Positions 52,769 to 62,211 of a DNA stretch of 64,000 bases are shown one piece after another. A program made the position numbers and the translations under genes. Origin of the DNA: Paenibacillus sp. PK3_47 (GTDB lineage Bacteria > Bacillota > Bacilli > Paenibacillales > Paenibacillaceae); the NCBI RefSeq assembly GCF_023520895.1, contig NZ_CP026029.1:6386001-6450000 (forward strand), in the 5' to 3' direction. The notes below the pieces were generated by a model that was given only the letters and a program-made list of their open reading frames with translations, was not told where the DNA came from and did no database searches. Each line of letters begins with the position of its first letter. The first letter of the stretch is position 1.

Positions 52769-53260
52769 ACCGGACCGGCTTAATCTAAGCTGTTTTACAG
52801 TCAAATTGGCTTAATTGTTTTATTCTCCATAAATTGTTTTTTACGGTTCTTTATTTTCTTAGTTCTTCTTGATTTTAGTTTTATTGTGATTTGTTTTATT
52901 TTTCTAAGTAATTTTTGTTTTAGATTGTTGTTCTGAATCTCTGAATTGTTGTATTACATATTGTACCCAGGCTTTGTGAATTGGCTAAATTATATGACCA
53001 AATCCGGCGCGTTCAAATTCTTAACCGGATTTCCCGGATCTGATTAATTAATCCATTTATCCGTAATCCGTTCGATTAAGCTATTAATCGTTCAATCACT
53101 GGTTGATCTCATTGATCTCTTTATATAAGCTTACATCTGCTGATCCCCAAATTTGCTGGTATTCTTAACTTTAGCATGCCCGATAATCACCTCGGCCGCC
53201 TCCCTCGTATATTTTTATTATTTTACAAAGTCAGGCTAACAGATCGTAGGTGTGAGTTAC
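52769..53260. other. AT-rich gene-free stretch
   Basis: No supported gene. A small hairpin GGCTTA/TAAGCT with TTTT near 52785-52800 may end the preceding small gene. The part from 52800 to about 53120 is very T-rich on the plus strand with low complexity. From 53231 it passes into the tandem repeat. Confidence 0.5.
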
Positions 53261-53446
53261 GCTAACGGACACAGCGTCCGTTATTTGCCGAAAATCGCCC
53301 CGCTTCCACCGCTAACGGACCGTAGTTCCTTTATTCCGCTAAATGTTAGACAAATTACGCCCTTTCGGATGAAATAACGGACCTAGGGTCCGTTAGCCTT
53401 CCAAAACACACTTCTAGGGCAAAATAACGGATCTACAGTCCGTTAG
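53261..53446. repeat. 186-bp multi-hairpin intergenic repeat, copy 2
   Basis: First hairpin AACGGACACAGCGTCCGTT, spacer with ATCGCCCCGCTTCC, degenerate hairpin AACGGACCGTAGTTCCTTTA, then AACGGACCTAGGGTCCGTT and AACGGATCTACAGTCCGTT. Same length and order as copy 1. Confidence 0.92.
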
Positions 53447-53585
53447 CAAGCCAAGTAATCATTCCCCAGCGCGGATGATGTATCGGCGGAAAGGAAAAGT
53501 GTGTGTATAACGGGACCAGTGTGTCCATTCACGCTGACGGGATCGGTACGTGCAGTCAGGCTAACGGATCGTATGTGTGAGTTAC

Positions 53586-53771
53586 GCTAACGGACACAGC
53601 GTCCGTTATTTGCCGAAAATCGCCCCGCTTCCACCGCTAACGGACCGTAGTTCCTTTATTCCGCTAAATGTTAGACAAATTACGCCCTTTCGGATGAAAT
53701 AACGGACCTAGGGTCCGTTAGCCTTCCAAAACACACTTCTAGGGCAAAATAACGGATCTACAGTCCGTTAG
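53586..53771. repeat. 186-bp multi-hairpin intergenic repeat, copy 3
   Basis: Matches copy 2 over its whole length; part of the tandem duplication. Confidence 0.92.
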
Positions 53772-53959
53772 CAAGCCAAGTAATCATTCCCCAGCGCGGA
53801 TGATGTATCGGCGGAAAGAAGCGGTGTATGTATAAAGGAACCAGTGTGTTCATTCACGCTGACGGGATCGATGCGTGCAGTAAGGCTAACGGGATCAGTG
53901 CGTGCAGTATGTCTTTTATACAGGCGGTTATTAAATAAAACTCCTCTATCTAAAATGCA

Positions 53960-53984
53960 AAAAAACCCGCAGCACACGCGGGTC
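53960..53984 (-). terminator. Terminator of the phytochrome operon
   Basis: ACCCGC (53965-53970) and GCGGGT (53978-53983); on the minus strand the stem is followed by six T. Confidence 0.8.
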
Positions 53985-54003
53985 TTTACCGTTAAATTAT
54001 GTC

Positions 54004-56550
54004 TTAAAGCTGAACTACACGGTTCTTCCCTGCCCGCTTTGCACTTGCCAATGCTTTTTCCGCCTGGCGGATCAGCTTGGCGTGGCTGCGCTGCAGCGTG
54101 GGTATCATACAAGCGACCCCGATGCTGACTGTCAGCGGATTGCCGTCCGGGAGCAGGTCTGCCGGCATTTGCAGAGTCGATACGGCTTGCCGGATTTTGT
54201 CGGCCAGTTCGACCGTTTCGTCCTGTGGTGTACCGGTCAAATACAGGGCAAACGTACCTCCGCTATACCGGGCAATAAATGCGTTATACTCCGTACTAAG
54301 TGCACCAAGCACATCGGCAACCCATTGCAGGATGAGATCTCCTCCTTGAAAACCCTGCATCGTGTTGTACACTTTGAAATTGTCGATATCCAGCATCATA
54401 AGACAGACCGGATCTCCTGTCTTCAGGCATTGCTCCCATTCAAGATACAGTGATTTCTCAAAATATTGCCGGTTAGGAATATCCGTCAGCGGATCCATAT
54501 TCATATAGGTTTGCAGCTGGTCCGTTATATCTGTAAAGTCTTCATCCTTGGTTTCTGCCTCCGCCCGGTCTCTGACAATGATCCAATACGAAACCGCATC
54601 ATCTAGTTGAACCTGTACGGCCGTTAATTCAACATTCAGCTCTGTCCCGTCCACTGCGGTAAGCGTCTCGTTCACCGTAGACAACTGTTCAGCAGAATAC
54701 TCAAGACGCTCCAGCTCAGAGAGCAGCCTTGCCGCTTCATGCTCATGACGGAAAAGCTCATCAATCCCTTTGCCGATGATTTCAGTGTTATCAGCCGCGC
54801 GGAACAGTTCTGCCGCCCGGTCGTTGCAGTAGACGATTTTATTGCCGGTCAGTGTGAAAAAGGCTGCAGAGGAAATGTCCATGAGCTGCATGTATCTTTT
54901 TTCGTTTTCTTTAATAATCCGCTGGTTAAGCATGGCCTTCTCTTCAGCTTCAAGCAGCTGCTGCTCCGTGCGTTTGAGCAGAACACTGTTAAAGTCAGGG
55001 ATGACCCGGATCTCCAGCTCGCGCCATGGCAATGAGGTCGATTCTACAACCTGTCTCCATTTTTCAAAAGATTTACGGGGAGACAGCCGCAAGCTGTCAT
55101 TTTCCTGAATAACCGCTTTTGCCGGATCGCCTGCCCAATCAACGATCTGCACCACCTCCGGCCGAAACCAGATGATGTAGTCACTATGCTCTGTTGACAA
55201 GGCTGTATACATGACACCAGAAGCAAGATGCTTGTAGGTTTTGGCAGGCTTGTATTCCTGGCTGAGGCTTGAGGTGTGATAAATGTTGTCTTGAGCTTGC
55301 CGGGACAGCCATTTGGCCAGCTCTTCTACCTCACTGACGCCGGGAACAGCACCAAAAAGGGTCAGCTCTCCCTGATAACATACAGCAGCACCGGAAGATT
55401 TCATCACATCCAGCAATACCGATTCTTCTTGAATCAGCTGCTTAATTACAGCTTCAGCCGTTGTACTTCCTATAAAAATACCGGAAAGCCGGTTGATCTT
55501 GGTCTTAAGCTCGATCTCTTCCTGGTAGTTGTCCAGCTGCTGGCGCTGATACAGCTCACCGGAGAAAAATACACCCAGAAAGTTGCACAGGTTGCGGATT
55601 CGGTGCGGAATATATTTTACAGAGTTATGATGGCATGTAATCAGCCCCCACAGCTTCCCTTCATGAATCAGTGAGATGGTCATCGTGGCCTGCACACCCA
55701 TATTATGAAGATACTCAAGATGCAGCGGGGAAACGCTGCGCAGCGTGGACAGGCTCAGATTGAGCGGCTGGCCCGTCTGGGGATTCAGTACCGGAAGGAT
55801 CGGCACAGGCCGGTAGCTTACATCGACGATCAGACGAAGCCAGTTGCGCAAATACAGCTCACGTGCCTGTCTGGGGATATCAGAAGCCGGGTAGTGATGA
55901 CCCAGGAACGGCTCCAATCCCTTTTTTTTCGCTTCGGCAATGACTTTCCCGTTCCAGTTCCCGTCAAACTCATACACCATTACCCTGTCGTACCCCAGAA
56001 TGAGCCGCAGCTGATCAGCCGTCACCTGACTTGCCTCCACCCGGCTGCTGGTCTGCTTCAACATGTTAAAGAAGCTTTGTATCCATTCGAAGTCGTTCTG
56101 CGCAGTATGGGCTTCGTCGTTACCAGGCTCCAGCTCAAGAATGAGTGTGTTATCACTGTCATGCATGATCGCAAAAAAGGGCTTGTCCCCTTCAGGGGTA
56201 TGAATGGTAACCTGCATATAGTCCAGCGCAGAAGGCACCGATCGGTTGCGGTACATTCTCACCATATGATCCAATTCCTGCTCCGGAATAAGCTCCTTCA
56301 GACTTTTACCCAGAATATCTTCATGGGCAATGCCCAGAAGCTCACCTGTATTCATACTGCTCTGAATGATCGTAAAATTGTCCGTTGAAACCGCCAGCAG
56401 CACGCCATGCGGCTGTATACTGCCCGGAATATGGATCGGCTCCTTTTCACAGTTGGTCAAATCAAGCGGTTCATTTAGCATTTCTCCGCCATCTGTCAGA
56501 AGAGTGCGATTCAGCAGCTCTTTGTTGTTGGGTTTGCCTGCTTCAGCCAT
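54004..56550 (-). CDS. bphP: Bacteriophytochrome with PAS and degenerate GGDEF domains
   Basis: An 848-residue red/far-red photoreceptor. The PAS2 domain has the biliverdin-attaching Cys34 in LTNCEKEPIHIPGSIQPHG; the GAF domain has YPASDIPRQARELY (Asp224 near the chromophore) and SPLHLEYLHNMGV; a PHY domain follows (to about 500), then a PAS domain (about 560-680) and a GGDEF domain (about 685-848). At the active-site loop the GGDEF signature is replaced by SGGTF (residues 763-767), so c-di-GMP synthesis is unlikely, though DIDNFKVYN and ADKIRQAV are kept. It may signal through binding or allostery. The gene is preceded by heme oxygenase, which supplies the chromophore. ATG 56550 follows GAAGGAG. 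Confidence 0.93.
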   Translation of the reverse strand: MAEAGKPNNKELLNRTLLTDGGEMLNEPLDLTNCEKEPIHIPGSIQPHGVLLAVSTDNFTIIQSSMNTGELLGIAHEDILGKSLKELIPEQELDHMVRMYRNRSVPSALDYMQVTIHTPEGDKPFFAIMHDSDNTLILELEPGNDEAHTAQNDFEWIQSFFNMLKQTSSRVEASQVTADQLRLILGYDRVMVYEFDGNWNGKVIAEAKKKGLEPFLGHHYPASDIPRQARELYLRNWLRLIVDVSYRPVPILPVLNPQTGQPLNLSLSTLRSVSPLHLEYLHNMGVQATMTISLIHEGKLWGLITCHHNSVKYIPHRIRNLCNFLGVFFSGELYQRQQLDNYQEEIELKTKINRLSGIFIGSTTAEAVIKQLIQEESVLLDVMKSSGAAVCYQGELTLFGAVPGVSEVEELAKWLSRQAQDNIYHTSSLSQEYKPAKTYKHLASGVMYTALSTEHSDYIIWFRPEVVQIVDWAGDPAKAVIQENDSLRLSPRKSFEKWRQVVESTSLPWRELEIRVIPDFNSVLLKRTEQQLLEAEEKAMLNQRIIKENEKRYMQLMDISSAAFFTLTGNKIVYCNDRAAELFRAADNTEIIGKGIDELFRHEHEAARLLSELERLEYSAEQLSTVNETLTAVDGTELNVELTAVQVQLDDAVSYWIIVRDRAEAETKDEDFTDITDQLQTYMNMDPLTDIPNRQYFEKSLYLEWEQCLKTGDPVCLMMLDIDNFKVYNTMQGFQGGDLILQWVADVLGALSTEYNAFIARYSGGTFALYLTGTPQDETVELADKIRQAVSTLQMPADLLPDGNPLTVSIGVACMIPTLQRSHAKLIRQAEKALASAKRAGKNRVVQL

Positions 56551-56578
56551 CCAATCACTCCTTCATAATTATGTATAT

Positions 56579-57202
56579 CTAGTTCGTATCCGTTGTCTGA
56601 GACGCTTCAGGTTCAACAAACCACCGATCCAGCAGACGAAAGGTATTCTTGGCCGCCTGTATCATTTCTTCTTCTGCTTCAGGTCTGTCTGCCGCCTTCT
56701 CCAGCTCACTGCAGAATGCCTTCCAGTGCTCACGGGTCGAATCACCATAACTGTTGAAATAATTCCCATTCACATGGGGATCAACCGGCAGGTACTTGGC
56801 TAGCATACGAATGATCATCTGGCCGCCAAGCGTCGAGCCTTCCAATACATACAAACAGCCCAGCGCTTTAGCATGCGTAGATACATCAGGCAAATCCGTG
56901 CACAACGGCAGCCGGGAAAGCGTCTCTTCGCTTAATCCAAGCGCGGATAAATCCCGCTCCAGCCATTCGCTTTTATTCCGGGCAGATTCATAAAGTACAC
57001 CTTCCGCTGAATCTGTAATCCCGCTCAGACGAGCCTCTACCGGTTTCACAAAACCATAGAATTTGATAAGGTACGCTTCATATTTATCCATGGTAAGGCT
57101 ATTATTCATGATCGCAGCCGCGTATTCATTCTTTTCAATTTGCTTGTGCAGCGGTGCCGTTTCTTCTTTTAGACGCTTCAGGATGTTGGATGCATTATCC
57201 AT
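56579..57202 (-). CDS. bphO: Biliverdin-producing heme oxygenase
   Basis: A 207-residue alpha-helical heme oxygenase that opens heme to biliverdin, CO and iron. The proximal heme ligand is His19 (APLHKQIE); the distal helix glycines appear in LYVLEGSTLGGQMI, the bacterial (BphO/HemO) form. It sits 28 bases upstream of the phytochrome gene on the same strand, so the pair makes and uses the bilin chromophore. ATG 57202 is chosen because AAAGGAGA lies upstream; an in-frame start 24 bases earlier overlaps that site. Heme oxygenase here serves the photoreceptor rather than iron uptake, by context. Confidence 0.93.
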   Translation of the reverse strand: MDNASNILKRLKEETAPLHKQIEKNEYAAAIMNNSLTMDKYEAYLIKFYGFVKPVEARLSGITDSAEGVLYESARNKSEWLERDLSALGLSEETLSRLPLCTDLPDVSTHAKALGCLYVLEGSTLGGQMIIRMLAKYLPVDPHVNGNYFNSYGDSTREHWKAFCSELEKAADRPEAEEEMIQAAKNTFRLLDRWFVEPEASQTTDTN

Positions 57203-57396
57203 AGCTATATTATCTCCTTTAGACAATTTTGATAAAAATCTGATTAAATAATAGTGCGCTTCAATTCAGTGTACACATCAACATTAAATCCTACAAATTT
57301 TAAGTGAAATACTTAGATATGTACTATAAATAAACAAAATAGCCGATTAAAAAGCAAAGCCCTGCAAACAAAAAGGCTGCAAGGCTATTTCATGTA

Positions 57397-58173
57397 TTAC
57401 ATTTCATCCAGCTTCAGCAGAAGCTTATTGTAATTTTCCAAAGTTTCCGGGTCTTCTACCTTTACTCCGGATTTAAAGTATACGATGTCCCCATTGCCGC
57501 TGTTAATCTGCTGATTGGCTTCCAGGATCCGTTTGAGGTTCGCTGCTGTCCCTGCGCTGCCGGATATGATGTCCACATCTTCAGGCAAAAGCTTTCTTAG
57601 TGTATTCGTAAAATACGGAAAATGCGTACAACCGAGGACTACCGTCCCATATTGGGTCAAATCAAATACAGCTAGCGCCCTTTTTAAATAACTTATAACC
57701 CTGTGTTCATCAAAATCAAACCGTTCCGCGAACTCCACCAGTCCCGGCAGTGCCAGACTCTCGACAATATCATGCTGATCCAGCCTTTTTACCAGCAGGT
57801 GAAACTTCTCTTCATTCAGCGTCAGGCTCGTGGCCAGAACAAGCACCTTCTTGCGGTGGATCTCCGACTTCTGCACAGCCGGTTTGACAGCCGGTTCAAT
57901 TCCTAGGATCGGAAAATCATACTTTTCACGCAGCTCGCGGATGGCGACACTGGTTGCTGTATTGCAGGCAATGACAAGCGCTTTTACCTGCTGCTCTGCT
58001 ATAAATGAAACCGCATCAAAGATATATTGTTTCACTTCTTCTTTAGCTTTCTCACCGTAAGGAACGTTCAAGGTATCCGCATAGAACAGATAATCCTCAT
58101 GGGGCAGGATCCGAAGAGCCTGATGCAGCACGGTAATCCCGCCGATTCCGGAGTCAAAAAATCCAATCCGCAT
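57397..58173 (-). CDS. murI: Glutamate racemase
   Basis: A 258-residue enzyme that converts L- to D-glutamate for peptidoglycan. The two catalytic cysteines are visible in ALVIACNTATS and VVLGCTHFPYF, and the substrate residues in GFFDSGIGGITVL and NVPYGEK. I place the start at ATG 58173 (MRIGFFDSG); in-frame ATGs at 58185 and 58200 would add 4 or 9 residues, and ribosome sites are weak for all. It is a single gene followed by a terminator-like stem (AGCC...GGCT around 57357-57385). Confidence 0.93.
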   Translation of the reverse strand: MRIGFFDSGIGGITVLHQALRILPHEDYLFYADTLNVPYGEKAKEEVKQYIFDAVSFIAEQQVKALVIACNTATSVAIRELREKYDFPILGIEPAVKPAVQKSEIHRKKVLVLATSLTLNEEKFHLLVKRLDQHDIVESLALPGLVEFAERFDFDEHRVISYLKRALAVFDLTQYGTVVLGCTHFPYFTNTLRKLLPEDVDIISGSAGTAANLKRILEANQQINSGNGDIVYFKSGVKVEDPETLENYNKLLLKLDEM

Positions 58174-58256
58174 ACACTCACTCATTTCGTACGTAATCAT
58201 TGCTAACCTATTTTACCACATCAGCCTTTTAAAATTTGAAGAAAAAAGACAGGAAA

Positions 58257-58284
58257 AGCCCCCCGCCCAAACGGGCAGGAGGCT
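58257..58284 (-). terminator. Terminator of the GH87-type gene
   Basis: AGCC-CC-CGCCC-AAA-CGGGC-AGGA-GGCT on the plus strand (58257-58284); on the minus strand the stem is followed by TTTTCC and a later T-run. Confidence 0.7.
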
Positions 58285-58302
58285 GCTGCTTCATTCATTC
58301 CA

Positions 58303-60120
58303 TTATTTTACCGTCAGACGGAAGCCCTTGTGGATATAATTCCGCTTGGCATAGGCAATGTTGCTGGTTACGAGGTTGTTGAAGGTTGCCGCACCGTTGC
58401 CTGTGTAAGTGAACACCGCGGCACCCTTATGCGGACCGGAGAACCGGGAACTGGTAATACCGTCCAGGCCTGTACCTTTTATAGCAATGTTGTTAAAGAC
58501 AATATTCTCGAATCCGCCGCCATATCCGAACTGGATCGCATCACGCTGTGTGTTCACAATATCGATGTTGTTAAAAGTCACGTTGCGGATGGCATCCGTA
58601 GATGCTTCCAGATCAATGGCACCGCGTTCCCCGTTATAGAGGTCTTTGCTCGTTCCGCTGTTCACGATGGTTGTATCCGAGATGACAATACCGGTATTGT
58701 TCTGGAAGTGGTGTCCAGGAAAAACTGTGTTTAACCGGATTCCGGACCCGCCTACCGTGTCGGTAATATAGTTATGATCCGCTTGATGCCCGCTGCCGCC
58801 GAAAAAGGCGATCCCCGCAGCACGCCAGTTATTCTCGATCGTGTTATAGGAAAAGGTGTTCTTTACGCCTGCACGTGCCCCGTTCGTACTGCTTGGCCAG
58901 ACAGCCAGACCGTCGTCACCGTTATTGCGGATCGAACTGTTGCGGACCGTAGAATCGCTTGTGCCCTGCGCGAAATTAATACCGTCGGCAAGATTGTTGC
59001 GGATTCTGCTGTTCTCCACCGTAAGACCGGATGCATAGATCGCCGGCGTATGCGCGTAATCCCCTACCCACATCCCGGCTTCAAAATGCTCCACCCAAAC
59101 GCTGCGGATCACCGAATTTTTGCCGAAATTGTCCATAAAACCTTTATATACGGCGTTCTGGCCATACCGGGAGCGGAGATTGGAATTCATATAGACATTG
59201 CTGAAATCCAGCTTGCCGGAGATTCTTAGCGAAATCCCTCCCCCTGACGGATTAGGATTCGTAAACTGCAGATGGGTGTGCCACATTCCCGCGCCGGTAA
59301 CTGTAAGGTTTTTGATCATTTTGCCGACCGAACCGATTTCCCACATACCGCCCAGGTTAAATGTGCCTGCAGGAATATACAGCTTTTTCCCGCCTGCCAC
59401 TGCCGCATTTACAGCGGCTTTGAAAGCTGCTAAGTCATCTTGCCCGTCGTTAGCCGCCGCACCGTGATCCGTGACCGAAACCGAATTTGCCGGACGGCTG
59501 ATCACTGCGGGCACCGGTTCGATCTCCAGAAAGTCTACACCATATTTAATGCCGTCCCCGTTGTTCTTTTGGATGCGTATCGTGTCGCCGCTCTTGAGGG
59601 CCGTATCTAATTTAAAATGCACCTCATCAAAACGGAACAGCGGACGCCCCGCTTTAGGGGTATCTCCCGGCTTATCGCCAGTGAAATACTGCCAGCTGTA
59701 ATAAGAGGTCAGCGGGACGGCCTTTGCTTTCTTCCCATTCACATATACATCCAGCGAGCCTTTCCGCCCCATACCGTCAGAGGAGTCAGGCATCGTAAAC
59801 CTCATGGTTACACCTGCTCCGCCCTGTCCTGCCTTTACCGTCCACTGGGCATAAGCCCCTTTGGAAGGCAGTTCAATATAACGCTGCCCCGAAGCCTCTG
59901 AAGCCGTCAACGACTGGTTAAAAGTAGAGGCAGATTTCATAACGGCACCTCCGCCGCGTACAGCATTTTCCGTATCATACCGGCTGTAAGGCATACTTGC
60001 CCCCCGCCCGTTTGCCGTAACTGAAGCAGCTTCAGCCGTATAATCCGGTCCCCCCGCTGTAAACAGCATTGAAATCAGCATGGCTGCTATGACAGATCCT
60101 AGTGCATATTTCCTGCGCAT
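58303..60120 (-). CDS. GH87-type alpha-1,3-glucanase (mycodextranase family)
   Basis: A 605-residue secreted protein: signal peptide (about 1-33, ending AEA), an N-terminal carbohydrate-binding beta-sandwich (about 35-205, with SMPYSRYDTENA and FLEIEPVP) and a right-handed beta-helix beginning VSVTDHGAAANDGQDDLAAF. Three aspartates that are catalytic in GH87 are present with the exact family spacing: Asp379 in NLADGINFAQG, then Asp402-Asp403 in NNGDDGLAVW (23 and 24 residues later). It should degrade fungal or bacterial alpha-1,3-glucan. ATG 60120 follows GGGGAGGG; longer starts give no proper signal peptide. It is shorter than known Paenibacillus GH87 enzymes, lacking their extra binding modules. 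Confidence 0.82.
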   Translation of the reverse strand: MRRKYALGSVIAAMLISMLFTAGGPDYTAEAASVTANGRGASMPYSRYDTENAVRGGGAVMKSASTFNQSLTASEASGQRYIELPSKGAYAQWTVKAGQGGAGVTMRFTMPDSSDGMGRKGSLDVYVNGKKAKAVPLTSYYSWQYFTGDKPGDTPKAGRPLFRFDEVHFKLDTALKSGDTIRIQKNNGDGIKYGVDFLEIEPVPAVISRPANSVSVTDHGAAANDGQDDLAAFKAAVNAAVAGGKKLYIPAGTFNLGGMWEIGSVGKMIKNLTVTGAGMWHTHLQFTNPNPSGGGISLRISGKLDFSNVYMNSNLRSRYGQNAVYKGFMDNFGKNSVIRSVWVEHFEAGMWVGDYAHTPAIYASGLTVENSRIRNNLADGINFAQGTSDSTVRNSSIRNNGDDGLAVWPSSTNGARAGVKNTFSYNTIENNWRAAGIAFFGGSGHQADHNYITDTVGGSGIRLNTVFPGHHFQNNTGIVISDTTIVNSGTSKDLYNGERGAIDLEASTDAIRNVTFNNIDIVNTQRDAIQFGYGGGFENIVFNNIAIKGTGLDGITSSRFSGPHKGAAVFTYTGNGAATFNNLVTSNIAYAKRNYIHKGFRLTVK

Positions 60121-60338
60121 TGATGCCCTCCCCATGATGTAAGTATTTGTACAGTTAGCCACTGATCTTGCTATAAAAATATACACGAAATACACCCAAT
60201 ACACAGTAATCCAATATCAGGAATTTTTTAGTTATATTTTATTGAAGAAAACTCTTTAGAAGTGGACGGCTGCATACGATATTAATAGAACAGAGATTTA
60301 AATTTCTTACATCAAGATGAGAGCGAGTTGTTGTCAAA

Positions 60339-62057
60339 ATGAAGTTTGCGGCCAATCAAAGAGTTTCTGTGAAAATCATCGGGTTAATCGGGTTATCCAT
60401 TCTGTTCATGTGCCTTATTGGCTTCTCCGGCTTCTACTATTTGAACAAAATCAATGCCAATGCCAAAGAGATGTACCGGCATAATATGATGCCTAACGAG
60501 CTTTTGAATCAGATTATTATCAATAACGCCCAGATTGACGGGCTGCAGCTGGAATTGATGATTAGCGAAAATTATAGCGCGGCGCGGCAAAAGGAAATAA
60601 ACGACGAGATCGGCACCATTATCGACAGCAGCATCGCCGCACAGAAAGAGCTTGAAGCGATAGGAATGACAGATGAAATCAGGCAGCTTTATGATGCTTT
60701 TAAAAATAGTATCGGAGCAAGCAATGAAGCGCGTGACGCCATGCTGGCAAACCTTACGGCTAACCGGATTGCTGAAGCATACACCGTATACATTAATGAG
60801 CTCAAACCGGTCCGCAGCGGGATCATGAATACACTCGTATCCATCAAAAAAATTAACGAGGAATCTGCCGCACAGCTAAATGAGACGAATAAAAATGATG
60901 CTGCCGCCAGCCAAAGAAATCTTATTCTGCTGCTGCTGGCCTCCCTGATCGTCTGCGGAGCAGTAAGTGTATGGCTCTCCCGCATGATCACTTCCCCGCT
61001 GGGTAAACTGAAAATACTCATGCAAAAAGCGCAAAACGGAGATTTATCTGTACGCGGTTCGTATGACTCCAAAGATGAAATCGGCGTGCTGACTGCAGGC
61101 TTCAATGATATGATCGCCAGTCTTAGAGCCATTGTCTTCAAAATCGGCCAGCACTCCGAGATGCTCTCCGTCAGCTCGGAAGAACTGCTTGCCAGCTCCG
61201 CACAGACCAGTGAAGCCAGCAGCCATATTGCTGCTGAAATTCAAGAGGTAGCGGACGGCATGAGCGTCCAATTCAACAGCTCGCGGGAATGTACCCGGGC
61301 CATGGATGAAGTGGCGGCCGGTATCCAGCGGGTCGCAGAATCTGCGGCAGATGTGTCGGGTATCGCCCGGTACACCACAGATCAGGCACTGCACGGCAGT
61401 GAAAAAATCAGGCATGTAAGCGGACAGCTGGATTCCATCCTGCACACCTCGCAGGCTTCTGCAGCCGTTATCAAGAAGCTGGACCTGCATTCCCAGGAGA
61501 TTGGCAGCATCGTGGATATCATTAAGGGAATTTCCGGCCAGATCAACCTGCTTGCCCTCAATGCATCCATTGAAGCTGCACGTGCCGGAGAACATGGACG
61601 CGGATTCGCAGTCGTAGCCCAAGAGGTGCGCAAGCTCGCGGAACAATCCAATCAGTCCTCTGAACAAATTTCCGCTATTATCACAGAGATTCAGTCTTCG
61701 ACCTCAGAAGCTGTGGAAATGATGGAGAAGGAAAGCAGCGAAATCAGCCAAGGGCTGCAGGGTATGCTTGAGGCGAAGCGCTCTTTTGAGCAGATTGTCG
61801 GATCGATACAGGAGGTCAACCAGCAGCTGGAGGAAGTTTCGGCCGCATCGGAGCAAATCTCAGCCAGCTCGCAGGAGGTCAGCGCCTCGCTGCAGGTGAC
61901 TGAGGAAATTGCCGGCTCGTCTTCCGGTAAAACGCAAAGCGTGGCAGCCGCTTCCGAGGAGCAGATGGCTACAATGAAGGAAGTCGAAGAAGCTGTAAAA
62001 TCGCTGACTGCCATGGCTGAAGAGCTTCAGGAATTGTCCTCCCGGTTTGTGATTTAA
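60339..62057 (+). CDS. Methyl-accepting chemotaxis protein
   Basis: A 572-residue receptor: first membrane span about 12-33, a four-helix-bundle sensor (about 35-190), second span about 193-214, HAMP domain (SRMITSPLGKLKILMQKAQNGDLSVRG), and a signalling domain with the conserved hairpin tip INLLALNASIEAARAGEHGRGFAVVAQEVRKLAEQS in pieces. Glutamine/glutamate methylation helices flank it. It relays ligand binding outside the cell to CheA/CheW. No che genes are nearby, so it is an orphan receptor. The ribosome site is weak (GAGCGAG). A terminator follows. Confidence 0.95.
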   Translation: MKFAANQRVSVKIIGLIGLSILFMCLIGFSGFYYLNKINANAKEMYRHNMMPNELLNQIIINNAQIDGLQLELMISENYSAARQKEINDEIGTIIDSSIAAQKELEAIGMTDEIRQLYDAFKNSIGASNEARDAMLANLTANRIAEAYTVYINELKPVRSGIMNTLVSIKKINEESAAQLNETNKNDAAASQRNLILLLLASLIVCGAVSVWLSRMITSPLGKLKILMQKAQNGDLSVRGSYDSKDEIGVLTAGFNDMIASLRAIVFKIGQHSEMLSVSSEELLASSAQTSEASSHIAAEIQEVADGMSVQFNSSRECTRAMDEVAAGIQRVAESAADVSGIARYTTDQALHGSEKIRHVSGQLDSILHTSQASAAVIKKLDLHSQEIGSIVDIIKGISGQINLLALNASIEAARAGEHGRGFAVVAQEVRKLAEQSNQSSEQISAIITEIQSSTSEAVEMMEKESSEISQGLQGMLEAKRSFEQIVGSIQEVNQQLEEVSAASEQISASSQEVSASLQVTEEIAGSSSGKTQSVAAASEEQMATMKEVEEAVKSLTAMAEELQELSSRFVI

Positions 62058-62120
62058 TCCTTATACGAATATTCATAAAATCCCCCTTAAGACCATATAA
62101 TAAATGCGGTCAGATTGTAT

Positions 62121-62155
62121 AGAAACCCAGCCTTTAATGCTCTGGGTTTCTTTGC
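62121..62155 (+). terminator. Terminator of the chemotaxis receptor gene
   Basis: AGAAACCCAG (62121-62130) pairs with CTGGGTTTCT (62142-62151), then TTG. Confidence 0.75.
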
Positions 62156-62211
62156 TATGTTTCCATGTCTGCGGACGCGGCATCCGTTAACTGTCTCACC
62201 CTCTTTCGCAT

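Larger units (their letters stand above)
53231..53900. repeat. Tandem duplication, period 325 bp, containing repeat copies 2 and 3
   Basis: The segment beginning near 53231 recurs 325 bases later almost unchanged: the 186-bp multi-hairpin element together with about 139 bases of flank (from GCAAGCCAAGTAATCATTCC to TGTGAGTTAC). A third, partial unit runs from about 53816 to 53900 and carries only flank sequence (CCAGTGTGT...CATTCACGCTGACGGGATCG). The high identity of the two units suggests a recent duplication. Confidence 0.9.
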
